A DNA stretch of 64,000 nt from a candidate division WOR-3 bacterium (GTDB lineage Bacteria; Hydrothermota; Tepidihabitantia; Tepidihabitantales; Tepidihabitantaceae), in NCBI GenBank assembly GCA_024653355.1, contig JANLFQ010000002.1, positions 62,001 through 126,000 of the forward strand. Reading direction: 5' to 3'. Numbering within the stretch: position 1 is the stretch's first letter; each line of letters begins with the position of its first letter. The translations under genes were made by a program, and so were the position numbers. The notes beneath the pieces are model-generated. The model was not told the DNA's origin. It did not search any database and saw nothing but the letters and a program-made list of their open reading frames with translations. Of the stretch, positions 8,269 through 16,492 are shown in pieces.

Positions 8269-9624
8269 ATGAGCTACCACGCCCCTATCCGGATGCGTCC
8301 TACTATGCTCCTTCTCACAATCTCACATATTGTGCTCCTCATCCTTCCGGCTTCTGCCACTTACTGGCCCATTCCACCGATAAACCAAGTTCACCCCTTA
8401 GGAAACAATTGGGGCAACTACCAGAACTACGGTTCTTCCCCCTACTTTCACCCCGGAATTGATGTCATCACCCCGGACACCAGTGGTGTTGAGGTCCGGG
8501 CGGTTGGCCACGGCTGGGTCAAAGCCTGGGGCACGATTCAAGCAGAACTGCACTACCGACTGGCGGTGTGCGATTCGCCTTTAACCTACACTGGTCGTGC
8601 TGAAGGCTGGCTTTACGCCCATATTGACCCTAACCGCTGGCACAAAAACCTTGGTGATGAGGTGCAAGAAGGCGAAGTCATTGGCTATCTTGTGGCCTGG
8701 CCCATCGATGCTTCTTTCGACCATCTTCACTTTGCCCGCATCTCCGACACCGGCGCCACCTGGCAGCGTTTTCCCCAACCCACCTGGTGGTTTATACAAA
8801 ATCCATTGACAATTATTCAACCCAATACCGACCTTGAACCACCGGTATTTGAAAACGCCCGTACCAACGCCCGTTTTGCCTTCTGCCGCAACAATACCTC
8901 AACCTACTTAAATCCCAACAACCTCACCGGTGATGTTGACATCATCGCAAAAATTTACGACCGCACCGGCTTCTCAACCGGTAATTCAACCTGGGATAAA
9001 CTCGCACCTTTTCTGATTGAATACTCAATTAAAAGTGCCGGGGGCTCGATTGTTGTTCCCTGGACCATCGGTGTCATATTTTCCGGCCGTTTGGAAGATG
9101 CCCTTGTCTCGGTAGTTTACAAAAACGACAACACCTGCCGCTCTCAGGGTGATTACGAAAACCGTTCTTACTACTACATCGTCACCAACACCGATGGTGA
9201 CAGCATAATTGAATCTACCGACATTCAGGGAAAATGGGCAACCGCCGAGGTTGGTGACGGCGACTACTGGGTGCTCATCCGCGCCTCTGATGTCGTCGGT
9301 AACACAACCGTTGACTCAATGCTTGTTCACACCGCCAACGGTGTCGCACTTGCCGAACAAAACTCAACCTTTCTCACCGCACCGCTGCGGGCAACACCGG
9401 CAAATGGCAACTGGCAAATTGATTTTGGCATCTCCCGAGCCGCACCGGTCCGCTTGACGGTCTTTGACCCGACCGGCCGACAAGTCACAATCCTTGCCGA
9501 ACAACGGCTCGCGCCCGGCAACCATCGTGCGTCATTCCGACCCTCGGCTTCTGGTGTCTATTTTGTCAATCTGACCGTTGGATTTAAAGAGACATATCAG
9601 ACAAAACTAACCGTAATTAAGTAA
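8269..9624 (+). CDS. Secreted M23-like metallopeptidase with C-terminal sorting domain
   Basis: This 451-aa protein has a signal peptide (hydrophobic core around residues 12-30). An M23/LytM-like domain follows with HxxxD at His61-Asp65 and HLH at 152-154, the usual zinc-ligand pattern, with His118 (LYAHID) nearby. Residues about 180-365 form a beta-rich linker. The last 80 residues (LTVFDPTGRQV, SGVYFVNL, TKLTVIK) resemble type IX secretion/FlgD-like C-terminal sorting domains. M23 enzymes cut peptidoglycan peptides, but some homologues are inactive. The promoter geometry suggests a leaderless mRNA. The predicted outer-surface location is inferred from the sorting domain. Confidence 0.78.
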   Translation: MSYHAPIRMRPTMLLLTISHIVLLILPASATYWPIPPINQVHPLGNNWGNYQNYGSSPYFHPGIDVITPDTSGVEVRAVGHGWVKAWGTIQAELHYRLAVCDSPLTYTGRAEGWLYAHIDPNRWHKNLGDEVQEGEVIGYLVAWPIDASFDHLHFARISDTGATWQRFPQPTWWFIQNPLTIIQPNTDLEPPVFENARTNARFAFCRNNTSTYLNPNNLTGDVDIIAKIYDRTGFSTGNSTWDKLAPFLIEYSIKSAGGSIVVPWTIGVIFSGRLEDALVSVVYKNDNTCRSQGDYENRSYYYIVTNTDGDSIIESTDIQGKWATAEVGDGDYWVLIRASDVVGNTTVDSMLVHTANGVALAEQNSTFLTAPLRATPANGNWQIDFGISRAAPVRLTVFDPTGRQVTILAEQRLAPGNHRASFRPSASGVYFVNLTVGFKETYQTKLTVIK

Positions 9625-9647
9625 GTAGGTCAAGAACGGTAACTGAC

Positions 9648-10973
9648 TTACTTATTTGTCCGTGCTGATGATGCGGCACGGGCGGCGGTGACCCCTGAAG
9701 CCCAGGCAAAGTGCAAATTGTAGCCCCCGCTTTCTGCCCAGAGGTCTAACGCTTCGCCGACAACGAATAGCCCGGGGAACCGAACCACCGCCATCGTCCT
9801 CATATCCACCTCGTCCAAACTCACTCCGCCCCCGGTCACAGTCGCTCGTTCTATCGGTTCGGTACCTACAATCTCAAACCTCGTTCCCTTGAGTTGCTCA
9901 ATCAAACGCTGCACCGCCACCTTGCTCAGGTTAGTCAACCTGCTATCCGGTGCCACATCCGCCCGGGCACAGATAAACATCGCAATCTTGCGGGCAACAA
10001 ACCCGATCAAAGCGGTCTTTGCTTGAATCAACGGCCGCTCCTGCCGGAGGCGATCAAAATAGGTTTTTAACTCTTGAAAACTCCTATCCGGTACCCAGTC
10101 AACAGTAAGTCCCACCTTATCTGTTTGCATCAATGCCCGGGCCGCAAAACCAGAAATGTTCATTATCGCCGAGCCGGAAATGTACTTATGTGCAAATATG
10201 AAATTACCCGGTCTCGGCGCAACATTTGGGATATCCACTTTTACCTCAACCGAAGGCTGGCTGATTCCGGCGAAATCTTCAACCTTTTCCTTGGGCTCCA
10301 GCGCAGCAAGGGCAGGGAAAAACGGGGTCGTCTTGACACCTAATGAGTTGACCAAACGATTACCATCACCTGATGACCCGGTCTGGGGATAACTGGCACC
10401 GCCGGTCGCAATTACGACACTTCTTGTGTTAATGGTCTCACCGCTTTTAAGAACAATATCCCAGCCTGGCAATATTTCATTTACATTTGCCTTTGTTCTT
10501 ATCTCGCCCCCGGCTCGAATCACCGCTTCAACGAGCCGGTCCCGAACTATTCCAGCACCGGTTTGAACTCTTTCTAACCGACTGCGGTCAAGGGGATTAC
10601 TCTCAAGCTGGAACGCCCTCTCGGTTTTTGCCGCCGATCCATGTACCTTCCTGTTAACCCAGACGCATCCATCCTCGTCAATCAGTGGTTCTATCCCCAG
10701 CATCCTGAAAAATTTAATCGCCTCCTGCGCCGGAAACTGGCGTAGCAAAGGTAAAATTTTATCCTTTGGACAATCAAACCTTTTTGCCATCAAATTGGGC
10801 GGTTCCAGATGGGTAAAATTACACCTTTTGCCCCCGGTCAAGGCAACCTTATTCCCACACCGGTCGGTTTTCTCTAAAATTAGAACCTTCAATCCCAACC
10901 GGCACCCCTCGAGCGCACAGGCAAGACCCGCGGCGCCACCGCCAACTACTACCAAGTCCATAACGCTATGCAT
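9648..10973 (-). CDS. HI0933 family FAD-dependent oxidoreductase (BaiN-like)
   Basis: This 441-aa flavoprotein opens with the dinucleotide-binding motif VVVGGGAAGLACA and continues with the family motif GGKRCNFTH near residue 48. It ends with GLFVVGEALDLWAESGGYNLHFAWASG, the C-terminal FAD-binding signature of the HI0933/BaiN family. These proteins are predicted FAD-dependent reductases; one homologue takes part in bile acid 7-dehydroxylation, but most substrates are unknown. Two starts are possible: ATG at 10973 or ATG at 10961 (MDLVVVGGG). The latter sits closer to the conserved fold. It converges with the M23-like gene. Confidence 0.88.
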   Translation of the reverse strand: MHSVMDLVVVGGGAAGLACALEGCRLGLKVLILEKTDRCGNKVALTGGKRCNFTHLEPPNLMAKRFDCPKDKILPLLRQFPAQEAIKFFRMLGIEPLIDEDGCVWVNRKVHGSAAKTERAFQLESNPLDRSRLERVQTGAGIVRDRLVEAVIRAGGEIRTKANVNEILPGWDIVLKSGETINTRSVVIATGGASYPQTGSSGDGNRLVNSLGVKTTPFFPALAALEPKEKVEDFAGISQPSVEVKVDIPNVAPRPGNFIFAHKYISGSAIMNISGFAARALMQTDKVGLTVDWVPDRSFQELKTYFDRLRQERPLIQAKTALIGFVARKIAMFICARADVAPDSRLTNLSKVAVQRLIEQLKGTRFEIVGTEPIERATVTGGGVSLDEVDMRTMAVVRFPGLFVVGEALDLWAESGGYNLHFAWASGVTAARAASSARTNK

Positions 10974-11182
10974 ATCAAAAACTTATGATACTAAAGACCG
11001 CCTGTAATTTGCCGGTGCGCCGGGCTTGAATCCGCGGACTTTTTTCTGTAGTCTAAATATTGAGGGCACGAAGGCCCGGTACACTAAAAACGGCTCGGTC
11101 AACAAAATTGCCGCGTAACTGGGCTTTCCGTGACCCTCACCATTTTTATGTGTTATCTACTCGCGGAAACATTCACATAAGG

Positions 11183-12439
11183 TTACTCAAGAAAGAAGAT
11201 GTTGCGTTTGGCGCAAATCTCTTTGAGCACCTTGGGCCAGACCGTAACCGATACCTCGCCCAAACTTGCCGTCCGAAGCAGATACATATAGGTTCGCGAC
11301 TGGCCAATACCGCCACCGATAGAAAGGGGCACCCGATCGTTCATAATCGCCTGATGATAGGGCAACTCAAGGAAATGCTCCTGTTTCGCCATCTTCAACT
11401 GCTGAACAAGCGTCTCTTTCGTCACCCGGATACCCATTGAGGTCAACTCGTGCCGCCTTCTTGTTACCGGATTCCAAACCAGGATGTCGCCGTTCATTCC
11501 GTGGGTCGGCTTTCCGGTCCAGTGGGAAGTGTCGGTAATCCAGTCGTCGTAGTCGGCTGCCCGCATCTCATGGGGCAACCCATCAGCAAGCGGATAGCCA
11601 ATACCGATGATGAAAACCGCCGGCGCATACTCTTGAAGCAGTTTGGTCTCCCGTTGCTTTCGTGGTAAGTCCGGGTACATCTCAAGAATCTCCTCGGCGT
11701 GGATGAAGGTCAACTCTTCAGGAATGGGCGGGTACTTTGTCGTGCGCAACTCCGGGAACTGCTCCTGAACCAAGTGCGATGCTCCAACAATCACCTTCCA
11801 GATTTTCCTTACGACATCCTTAAGATAATCAAGGTTCCGGTCCTGCGCAGTAATAACCTTCTCCCAGTCCCACTGGTCAACATAAGAGGAGTGGTCGTGG
11901 TCAAGGAAATAATCTTTCCGCACTGCTCGCATATCGGTGCAAATCCCCTCACCTACCTTGCACCCGAACTGCGCCAGCGCCAACCGCTTCCACTTGGTCG
12001 CTGCCTGAACAATCTGCGCGTTGATTCGTGGCGAAATACCCAGGCCACAGGGAAATTCGACCGGTGTCCTGGAACCATCCCGGTCCAGATAGTCGTTGAC
12101 CCCTGACTCCCGCTCCACAATCAAGGGCACCTGAACCATATGCAAGTTCAGTTCCTTGCACAGGTTCTTCTCAATGTACTCCTTGATCATAAAGAGCGCG
12201 TCCATCCGCTTTAGCGGCGGTAGAATCGGCTCGTAATCGGTGGGTAAAATTTTCTCCACCTCTTCATACGTGCCGACACCCGGACCGGCTAAATCGGCTC
12301 GCTTCTTGTCAAGAAGCGACGGTGCCGCGCTCTTGAGCGAGGCTTTCTTCGGCGTCTTTTTTGTCACCTTTTTCTTGGGGGCTTTTTTCACCGCCTTGCG
12401 TGCGGTCTTTTTCACCGCCTTTTTCTGCTTTTTCTTCAT
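11183..12439 (-). CDS. asnA: Asparagine synthetase A with lysine-rich N-terminal tail
   Basis: The protein is 418 aa. The core from about residue 75 shows AsnA signatures: KWKRLALAQF, SSYVDQWDWEKV, NGDILVWNP, ELTSMGIRV and SIGGGIGQSR. AsnA makes asparagine from aspartate, ammonia and ATP using a class II aminoacyl-tRNA-synthetase-like fold. The first 33 residues are an unusual lysine/alanine-rich segment resembling histone-H1-like tails, with no counterpart in the E. coli enzyme. The start is supported by AGGAG eight bases upstream, and no other Met occurs before residue 79. The gene has its own promoter and lies divergent to the structured RNA candidate at 12635. Confidence 0.92.
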   Translation of the reverse strand: MKKKQKKAVKKTARKAVKKAPKKKVTKKTPKKASLKSAAPSLLDKKRADLAGPGVGTYEEVEKILPTDYEPILPPLKRMDALFMIKEYIEKNLCKELNLHMVQVPLIVERESGVNDYLDRDGSRTPVEFPCGLGISPRINAQIVQAATKWKRLALAQFGCKVGEGICTDMRAVRKDYFLDHDHSSYVDQWDWEKVITAQDRNLDYLKDVVRKIWKVIVGASHLVQEQFPELRTTKYPPIPEELTFIHAEEILEMYPDLPRKQRETKLLQEYAPAVFIIGIGYPLADGLPHEMRAADYDDWITDTSHWTGKPTHGMNGDILVWNPVTRRRHELTSMGIRVTKETLVQQLKMAKQEHFLELPYHQAIMNDRVPLSIGGGIGQSRTYMYLLRTASLGEVSVTVWPKVLKEICAKRNIFFLE

Positions 12440-12501
12440 CTGCTACACTCCTTTTTGTTAATTTACTGCTCGCATCATATTTTAAGGAAAATCGGCATAA
12501 A

Positions 12502-12530
12502 AGAATAACAACTTCAACTTAATCTGTCAA
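12502..12530 (-). promoter_or_regulatory. asnA promoter
   Basis: TTGACA (12525-12530 on minus), 17-bp spacer, TATTCT (12502-12507). Transcription would start near 12495, giving a leader of about 55 bases with the AGGAG Shine-Dalgarno site. This is a leadered gene, unlike many neighbours. Confidence 0.65.
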
Positions 12531-12599
12531 GGATTGGTGACACCGGAAACGTCGTTTTGCGCTCAATTTGCCACCCCAAAAATTGATTAAAGATTTTTG

Positions 12600-12628
12600 T
12601 TGACAAACGGCTTATGGGGTGTTAAAAT
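12600..12628 (+). promoter_or_regulatory. Strong sigma70-type promoter of the structured RNA
   Basis: TTGACA (12600-12605), exactly 17 bp, then TAAAAT (12623-12628). This is one of the closest matches to consensus in the window, and no gene on the plus strand follows; the next features are the structured RNA at 12635-12790 and the convergent pdxA gene. Confidence 0.75.
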
Positions 12629-12634
12629 TAACCA

Positions 12635-12790
12635 CAATTTGGTGAGGTGGAGGCGGTTGTTTCAGGCGACGGAACGGCATCTCAACCTCCTCAAAAAGCC
12701 CAAAGGAATGCCCTCGCATTCCAATCCCACCAAAAAAGCCTCGCCTGAAACCGGCCCTGGCCGCGTCCACCTCACATTTTATTTTATGTT
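12635..12790 (+). ncRNA. Candidate structured non-coding RNA (unidentified)
   Basis: The segment begins about seven bases after a strong promoter. A perfect 10-bp closing stem pairs 12642-12651 with 12766-12775. Inside it, a perfect 11-bp stem pairs 12659-12669 with 12741-12751, and a 7-bp hairpin lies at 12705-12722 (GGAATGC/GCATTCC). The loop at 12687-12692 reads CCTCCTC, complementary to Shine-Dalgarno sequences. A T-rich run (ATTTTATTTTATG) follows the closing stem. It lacks the conserved motifs of SRP RNA, RNase P RNA and tmRNA. A 6S-like or anti-Shine-Dalgarno regulatory RNA is possible, but neither is shown. Confidence 0.6.
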
Positions 12791-12846
12791 TATAACAACA
12801 GGAATATCAAAATATTACACGATCCGATTCACTCAGATTTGACCGC

Positions 12847-13767
12847 TTATCGGACAAGTTTGCGGGCAAGCTGAATTGCTGCCAGCGTAGAGTGATGAGA
12901 TGCGATACCCTGCCCCGCAATGTCAAAGGCAACGCCGTGCAGGGGCGATGTGCGGACCGCTTCTAAACCAAGGGTCACATTCACCCCCCTCCCCTGTGAG
13001 AGCAGTTTTGCCGGAATCATCGCCTGGTCGTGATACATCGCCACGAATCCATCAAAATCATCCAGATGGGCGAAAATGGCATCCGCCGGTATGGGACCGA
13101 ATGCCGCCACCCCTTTCCCCTGTGCCGATTTAACACCGGCTTCAATCCGCTTCTCTTCACCAGTAGAGAACTCCCGCCCGTGCGGGTTGAATGCCAGAAC
13201 CGCAATCTTTGGTTGCGCGCCGCGTCGGAATCGTTTTGGGTTTTCTCGTCGCAAAAATTCGTCAATGAGCAGTATCTTCTCTTGCACCGCTCGGGCGGTA
13301 ATCAACGGCGCAACCTGACCCAGGGGCACATGGATTGTTACAAAAATCACCTTGAACCGTTTTGACCAGGCAAGCATCGCATAACGCCGGGTCCTAAAAC
13401 GTTGGGCAAGAAACTCAGTTTGCCCCGGGAACGGAAAGCCGGCAAGCCGCAGCGCCTCCTTGGACACCGGTGCAGTAACAAGGGCGCCAATCGTACCGTT
13501 TCTCAGCAACTCCACACCTCTTTCCAGCGCCCGCCACGCTGCGACACCACAACATTTCTGCATCCTGCCGTACTCGTATTTACCAACCGGTCCCGTGTCT
13601 ATCACCCGGGCACCATCATAGCCAACCTTCAGCCGTTTTGCCTCCCGCTTCAAAACCTCTTCCGAACCGATGAGCAACAGATTTCTCCGCTCGGTTTCCT
13701 GAACTGCCCGCAATACCGTTTCCGGACCAACTCCTGCCGGGTCGCCAAGGGTAATGCCGATCTTCAT
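12847..13767 (-). CDS. pdxA: 4-hydroxythreonine-4-phosphate dehydrogenase
   Basis: The 306-aa protein begins with the PdxA signature GITLGDPAGVGPE and contains LVTAPVSKEALRLAGFPFPGQTEFLA around residues 95-120 and MYHDQAMIPAKLL near 240, which carry metal-ligand histidines and aspartates. PdxA oxidises 4-phosphohydroxy-L-threonine in the deoxyxylulose-5-phosphate-dependent route to pyridoxal phosphate. It starts one base after the ABC permease gene stop, so it is the last gene of a run that also carries the exporter genes. A role in that transport is not implied; the family can also include related dehydrogenases (PdxA2-like). Confidence 0.92.
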   Translation of the reverse strand: MKIGITLGDPAGVGPETVLRAVQETERRNLLLIGSEEVLKREAKRLKVGYDGARVIDTGPVGKYEYGRMQKCCGVAAWRALERGVELLRNGTIGALVTAPVSKEALRLAGFPFPGQTEFLAQRFRTRRYAMLAWSKRFKVIFVTIHVPLGQVAPLITARAVQEKILLIDEFLRRENPKRFRRGAQPKIAVLAFNPHGREFSTGEEKRIEAGVKSAQGKGVAAFGPIPADAIFAHLDDFDGFVAMYHDQAMIPAKLLSQGRGVNVTLGLEAVRTSPLHGVAFDIAGQGIASHHSTLAAIQLARKLVR

Positions 13768-13768
13768 C

Positions 13769-14650
13769 TCAGTAATGGCTCAATGTGCCGGAACGCCGGG
13801 TCCGGCGGTCAATCAACATAAAGACAAACAGCCCAAAACCAACCCACAACAGAGATAAAAGCCCGAGACGAACAAAGGCATCGCTTAAGGTGAAGTCAAT
13901 CTTCTCTCCCATCAGAAAGTGGCGGGCGGTCAATATCCCGTAAGTTGTTGGTACAAACAGCGCCAGTTTCTGTAAAAACACCGGTAAAACCGCCAGCGGA
14001 TAGGCAATCGGTGTAAGAATCATCAATATACTGGAAAGCGCCTCACTCACCAGCCAGCCCTGCTTAAAAAGCAGGGTAAAACTTGCCATAAACATCCCGA
14101 TGCCGTAAAGTGCCACCAGCATCAATCCGATAACCAGCAAGGTTGGCAGCAGCCCCAGGGGGTTGATTTTCAGGCTGAAAACGAGCAAAATAAAAACAAT
14201 CTGCACTGCAATCATCAACAACTGGTGCAAAATTGAGTGCAGCGCCATCCCCATACTGAAAACCCAGCGAGGTACCGGTGCCGCAAATACCGATTCCAGC
14301 GTTCCGTAGAACTGCTCCTTCCTCAGACTGAACCCCATCGCCCACAACGCCATATTGAGGAACCCGATAAACAGATACCCCAGAGTAATAAATGTAACAA
14401 TGTCCGAGGTGCCAACGAGGTTTTGTAAACTTGCCGACTCCCTGCCGCCAACCAGTGCAATCCCGTAGAGAAGATAGGGAAGGAGGTAAACCACCGGGTC
14501 AATTAAACCGCGGGCAAAGTCCGCCTTGTAGGTCAACTCCAGTTTCCACTCCTTGATATTTTCTGCCCAGACCGCAGCACCATAATGGCGCAGTAACCGA
14601 ATCACCTTATGAACTCCTTTCCCTGGGGAAACTGTTTCATTACAATTCAT
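13769..14650 (-). CDS. ABC-2 type transporter permease, second subunit
   Basis: This 293-aa protein has six hydrophobic segments (around residues 50-70, 90-115, 130-160, 165-195, 210-235 and 255-285), the usual ABC-2 exporter permease layout. It lies two bases after the sister permease gene at 14653 and after the ATPase gene, so the three form one exporter. The substrate is unknown. The upstream GT4 glycosyltransferase in the same operon hints at a glycolipid or polysaccharide, but this is inference. The start has no strong Shine-Dalgarno site and is probably translated by coupling. Confidence 0.8.
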   Translation of the reverse strand: MNCNETVSPGKGVHKVIRLLRHYGAAVWAENIKEWKLELTYKADFARGLIDPVVYLLPYLLYGIALVGGRESASLQNLVGTSDIVTFITLGYLFIGFLNMALWAMGFSLRKEQFYGTLESVFAAPVPRWVFSMGMALHSILHQLLMIAVQIVFILLVFSLKINPLGLLPTLLVIGLMLVALYGIGMFMASFTLLFKQGWLVSEALSSILMILTPIAYPLAVLPVFLQKLALFVPTTYGILTARHFLMGEKIDFTLSDAFVRLGLLSLLWVGFGLFVFMLIDRRTRRSGTLSHY

Positions 14651-14652
14651 CT

Positions 14653-15483
14653 TTAATGCATCCCCACTGTGCCGTCGCGCCGGGTCTTTTTCTCAAGATA
14701 GACAAAAAGAAAATACCCCGCGGTCAAAAGAATTGCGTCCATCACCAGTAAAATCAAAACCGTCTGCCACAAGTTAACCTCTGACTTGTTCAACAAAATA
14801 ATTCCTCGAATCGCAATCAGCGCCCAGGTAAGGGGAATCAATGTGCTCACCATTGCGGTAATCGGGTTCACCTGCACCGGATACCGAATCGGCGAAAACA
14901 GAAAAAATATCCACTCTAAGGTATGAACCCAGCCGTGGACCTCTTTAATCAACAGTGTGAAGCCGGCAAAGGCAATGGCAAATCCGTAAAACCCAATCAT
15001 CAAAAGCCCAACCAGCAGGATAATCGGCAGAACTTTGTCAATGGTAAATCGCACGCCAAAGAAAATGCTGATTATCGTCGCTTGAAAGACCGCCATCACC
15101 GTTGACCATGCCCACTCGGCTAAAGTCTTGCCGATTAAAATCACCAGCGGGTGCGTCGGCGACGCGATGATGTATTCCATCGTTCCCCAGTAGGTCTCCT
15201 CGCGTAGCGAGTTTCCCACCCCCCAAAGTGCGGAAAATACAAAAGTCGAAATCATCGCACCAATCAGCACAAACGCCAGATAGTTTCCCGAGCCGGTTAA
15301 CTGCCGAAACGATTCGCTTGTTGCCCCGCCCACCAGCGCCCTACCCTGAAAAACATAGGGCATCACCCAGATGAGCGGAAAGATTGCCCAGAAGAAAATC
15401 ATTATTGGATAGGACAACCAGATGCGCACCGTCTTACCGAACTCGGCACTTAGCGCCCGCAGTTCCACGCCCAATGCCCGCAT
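14653..15483 (-). CDS. ABC-2 type transporter permease, first subunit
   Basis: This 276-aa protein has six hydrophobic segments and the ABC-2 pattern. The motif GNSLREETYWGTMEYIIASPT around residues 90-110 resembles the coupling-helix region of these exporters; the partner permease has the parallel motif SLRKEQFYGTLESVFAAPV. The two permeases thus probably form a heterodimer. It sits four bases after the ATPase gene. Substrate unknown. Confidence 0.82.
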   Translation of the reverse strand: MRALGVELRALSAEFGKTVRIWLSYPIMIFFWAIFPLIWVMPYVFQGRALVGGATSESFRQLTGSGNYLAFVLIGAMISTFVFSALWGVGNSLREETYWGTMEYIIASPTHPLVILIGKTLAEWAWSTVMAVFQATIISIFFGVRFTIDKVLPIILLVGLLMIGFYGFAIAFAGFTLLIKEVHGWVHTLEWIFFLFSPIRYPVQVNPITAMVSTLIPLTWALIAIRGIILLNKSEVNLWQTVLILLVMDAILLTAGYFLFVYLEKKTRRDGTVGMH

Positions 15484-15487
15484 CGCC

Positions 15488-16492
15488 TCACTCCTCGGTT
15501 GTATCCGCCGCCAGCGAGGTCCCGGTCATATAGATAAACACATCCTCCAGCGTTGGTTCCTGAACATCAATTGTTAAAATTTTTGCCCCGGTCCGCACCA
15601 GTTCAATCACATCACTCAAAATCTGTTCGGCGCGCGGGGCAAGAATCTTCACGGTTGTCACTCCATCCCGACTGTCAGCGCTCAACCTCTCCACACCGGG
15701 CAGCGCCTTTAATCGGCTGATGTCCACCTCCCCCTGACAGCGTACCGCAAGGACCTCTTTGTGGGGAATGTCCCGCTTGAACTCCTCCGGTGACTTAATG
15801 TCAACAATCTTACCCCGGTTGATAAAGGCAATCCGCTCGCACAACTCATCCGCCTCATCCATATAGTGGGTTGTCAGAAGAATCGTCTTCCCCTGCTTTT
15901 GATTCAACTCCTCCTTGATAAACTGCCGGATGAACCGGCCAAACTGCGGGTCCAGCCCCAGTGTCGGTTCATCCAGAAGTAAAAGCCGTGGGTCGTGCAG
16001 CATCGCCCGCGCCAGACTCACCTTCTGCTTCATACCCGAGGAGTAGCGCTCGAGCCGCTCGTTCGCAACCTCTTTCAGCCCTAACAGTTCCAGCAGATAG
16101 TCAATCCGGCGGTCGCGCTCTTTTCCTGAAAGCCCGTATAGCGCGGCAAAGAACTTAAGATTGTCCCGGGCCGAAAGTTTCCAGTAGAGCGTTCGCTCTC
16201 CAGAAGTCAAAAGCCCGATTTGCTGGCGGCAGAACAGCGTATCCTTAAAAACATCGTGCCCGAACAGCCGAATTGTTCCCTCATCAGGAATCAAAAGCGT
16301 GGCGATACAACGCACCAGAGTCGTCTTTCCTGCGCCGTTCGGTCCCAGCAGTCCAAAAAGCTCTCCGGCGCGTAGGGATAGCGTCGCACCATCCAGCGCC
16401 CTTAATATCCGCCGCTTCAACCCTTTCCCGCGCCGAAACTTCTTCACCACATTCTGGCACTCAAGTGCCGTAATCCAACTATCTGTGCCCAT
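15488..16492 (-). CDS. ABC transporter ATP-binding protein
   Basis: This 334-aa protein has Walker A GPNGAGKT at 50-57, the signature YSSGMKQKVSLARAM, Walker B LLLLDEPTLGLDP and the H-loop TTHYMDEADELC. A C-terminal extension (about 230-334) follows, as in DrrA/CcmA-type exporters. It drives the two ABC-2 permeases encoded directly downstream. The start at 16492 (MGTDSW) was chosen because it opens the NBD fold and overlaps the end of the glycosyltransferase gene by 14 bp; a longer reading is antisense-like junk inside that gene. Confidence 0.9.
   Translation of the reverse strand: MGTDSWITALECQNVVKKFRRGKGLKRRILRALDGATLSLRAGELFGLLGPNGAGKTTLVRCIATLLIPDEGTIRLFGHDVFKDTLFCRQQIGLLTSGERTLYWKLSARDNLKFFAALYGLSGKERDRRIDYLLELLGLKEVANERLERYSSGMKQKVSLARAMLHDPRLLLLDEPTLGLDPQFGRFIRQFIKEELNQKQGKTILLTTHYMDEADELCERIAFINRGKIVDIKSPEEFKRDIPHKEVLAVRCQGEVDISRLKALPGVERLSADSRDGVTTVKILAPRAEQILSDVIELVRTGAKILTIDVQEPTLEDVFIYMTGTSLAADTTEE

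Noticed and set aside
10974-11182. A T-arm-like sequence (GGCTTGAATCC) suggesting a tRNA
   Set aside because: No matching acceptor, anticodon or D-arm could be folded around it.
12578-12700. Minus-strand 22-codon ORF with GAGGAGG inside the structured RNA region
   Set aside because: The Shine-Dalgarno match arises from the CCTCCTC loop on the other strand, the peptide is proline-rich without a family, and the only strong promoter reads the plus strand.
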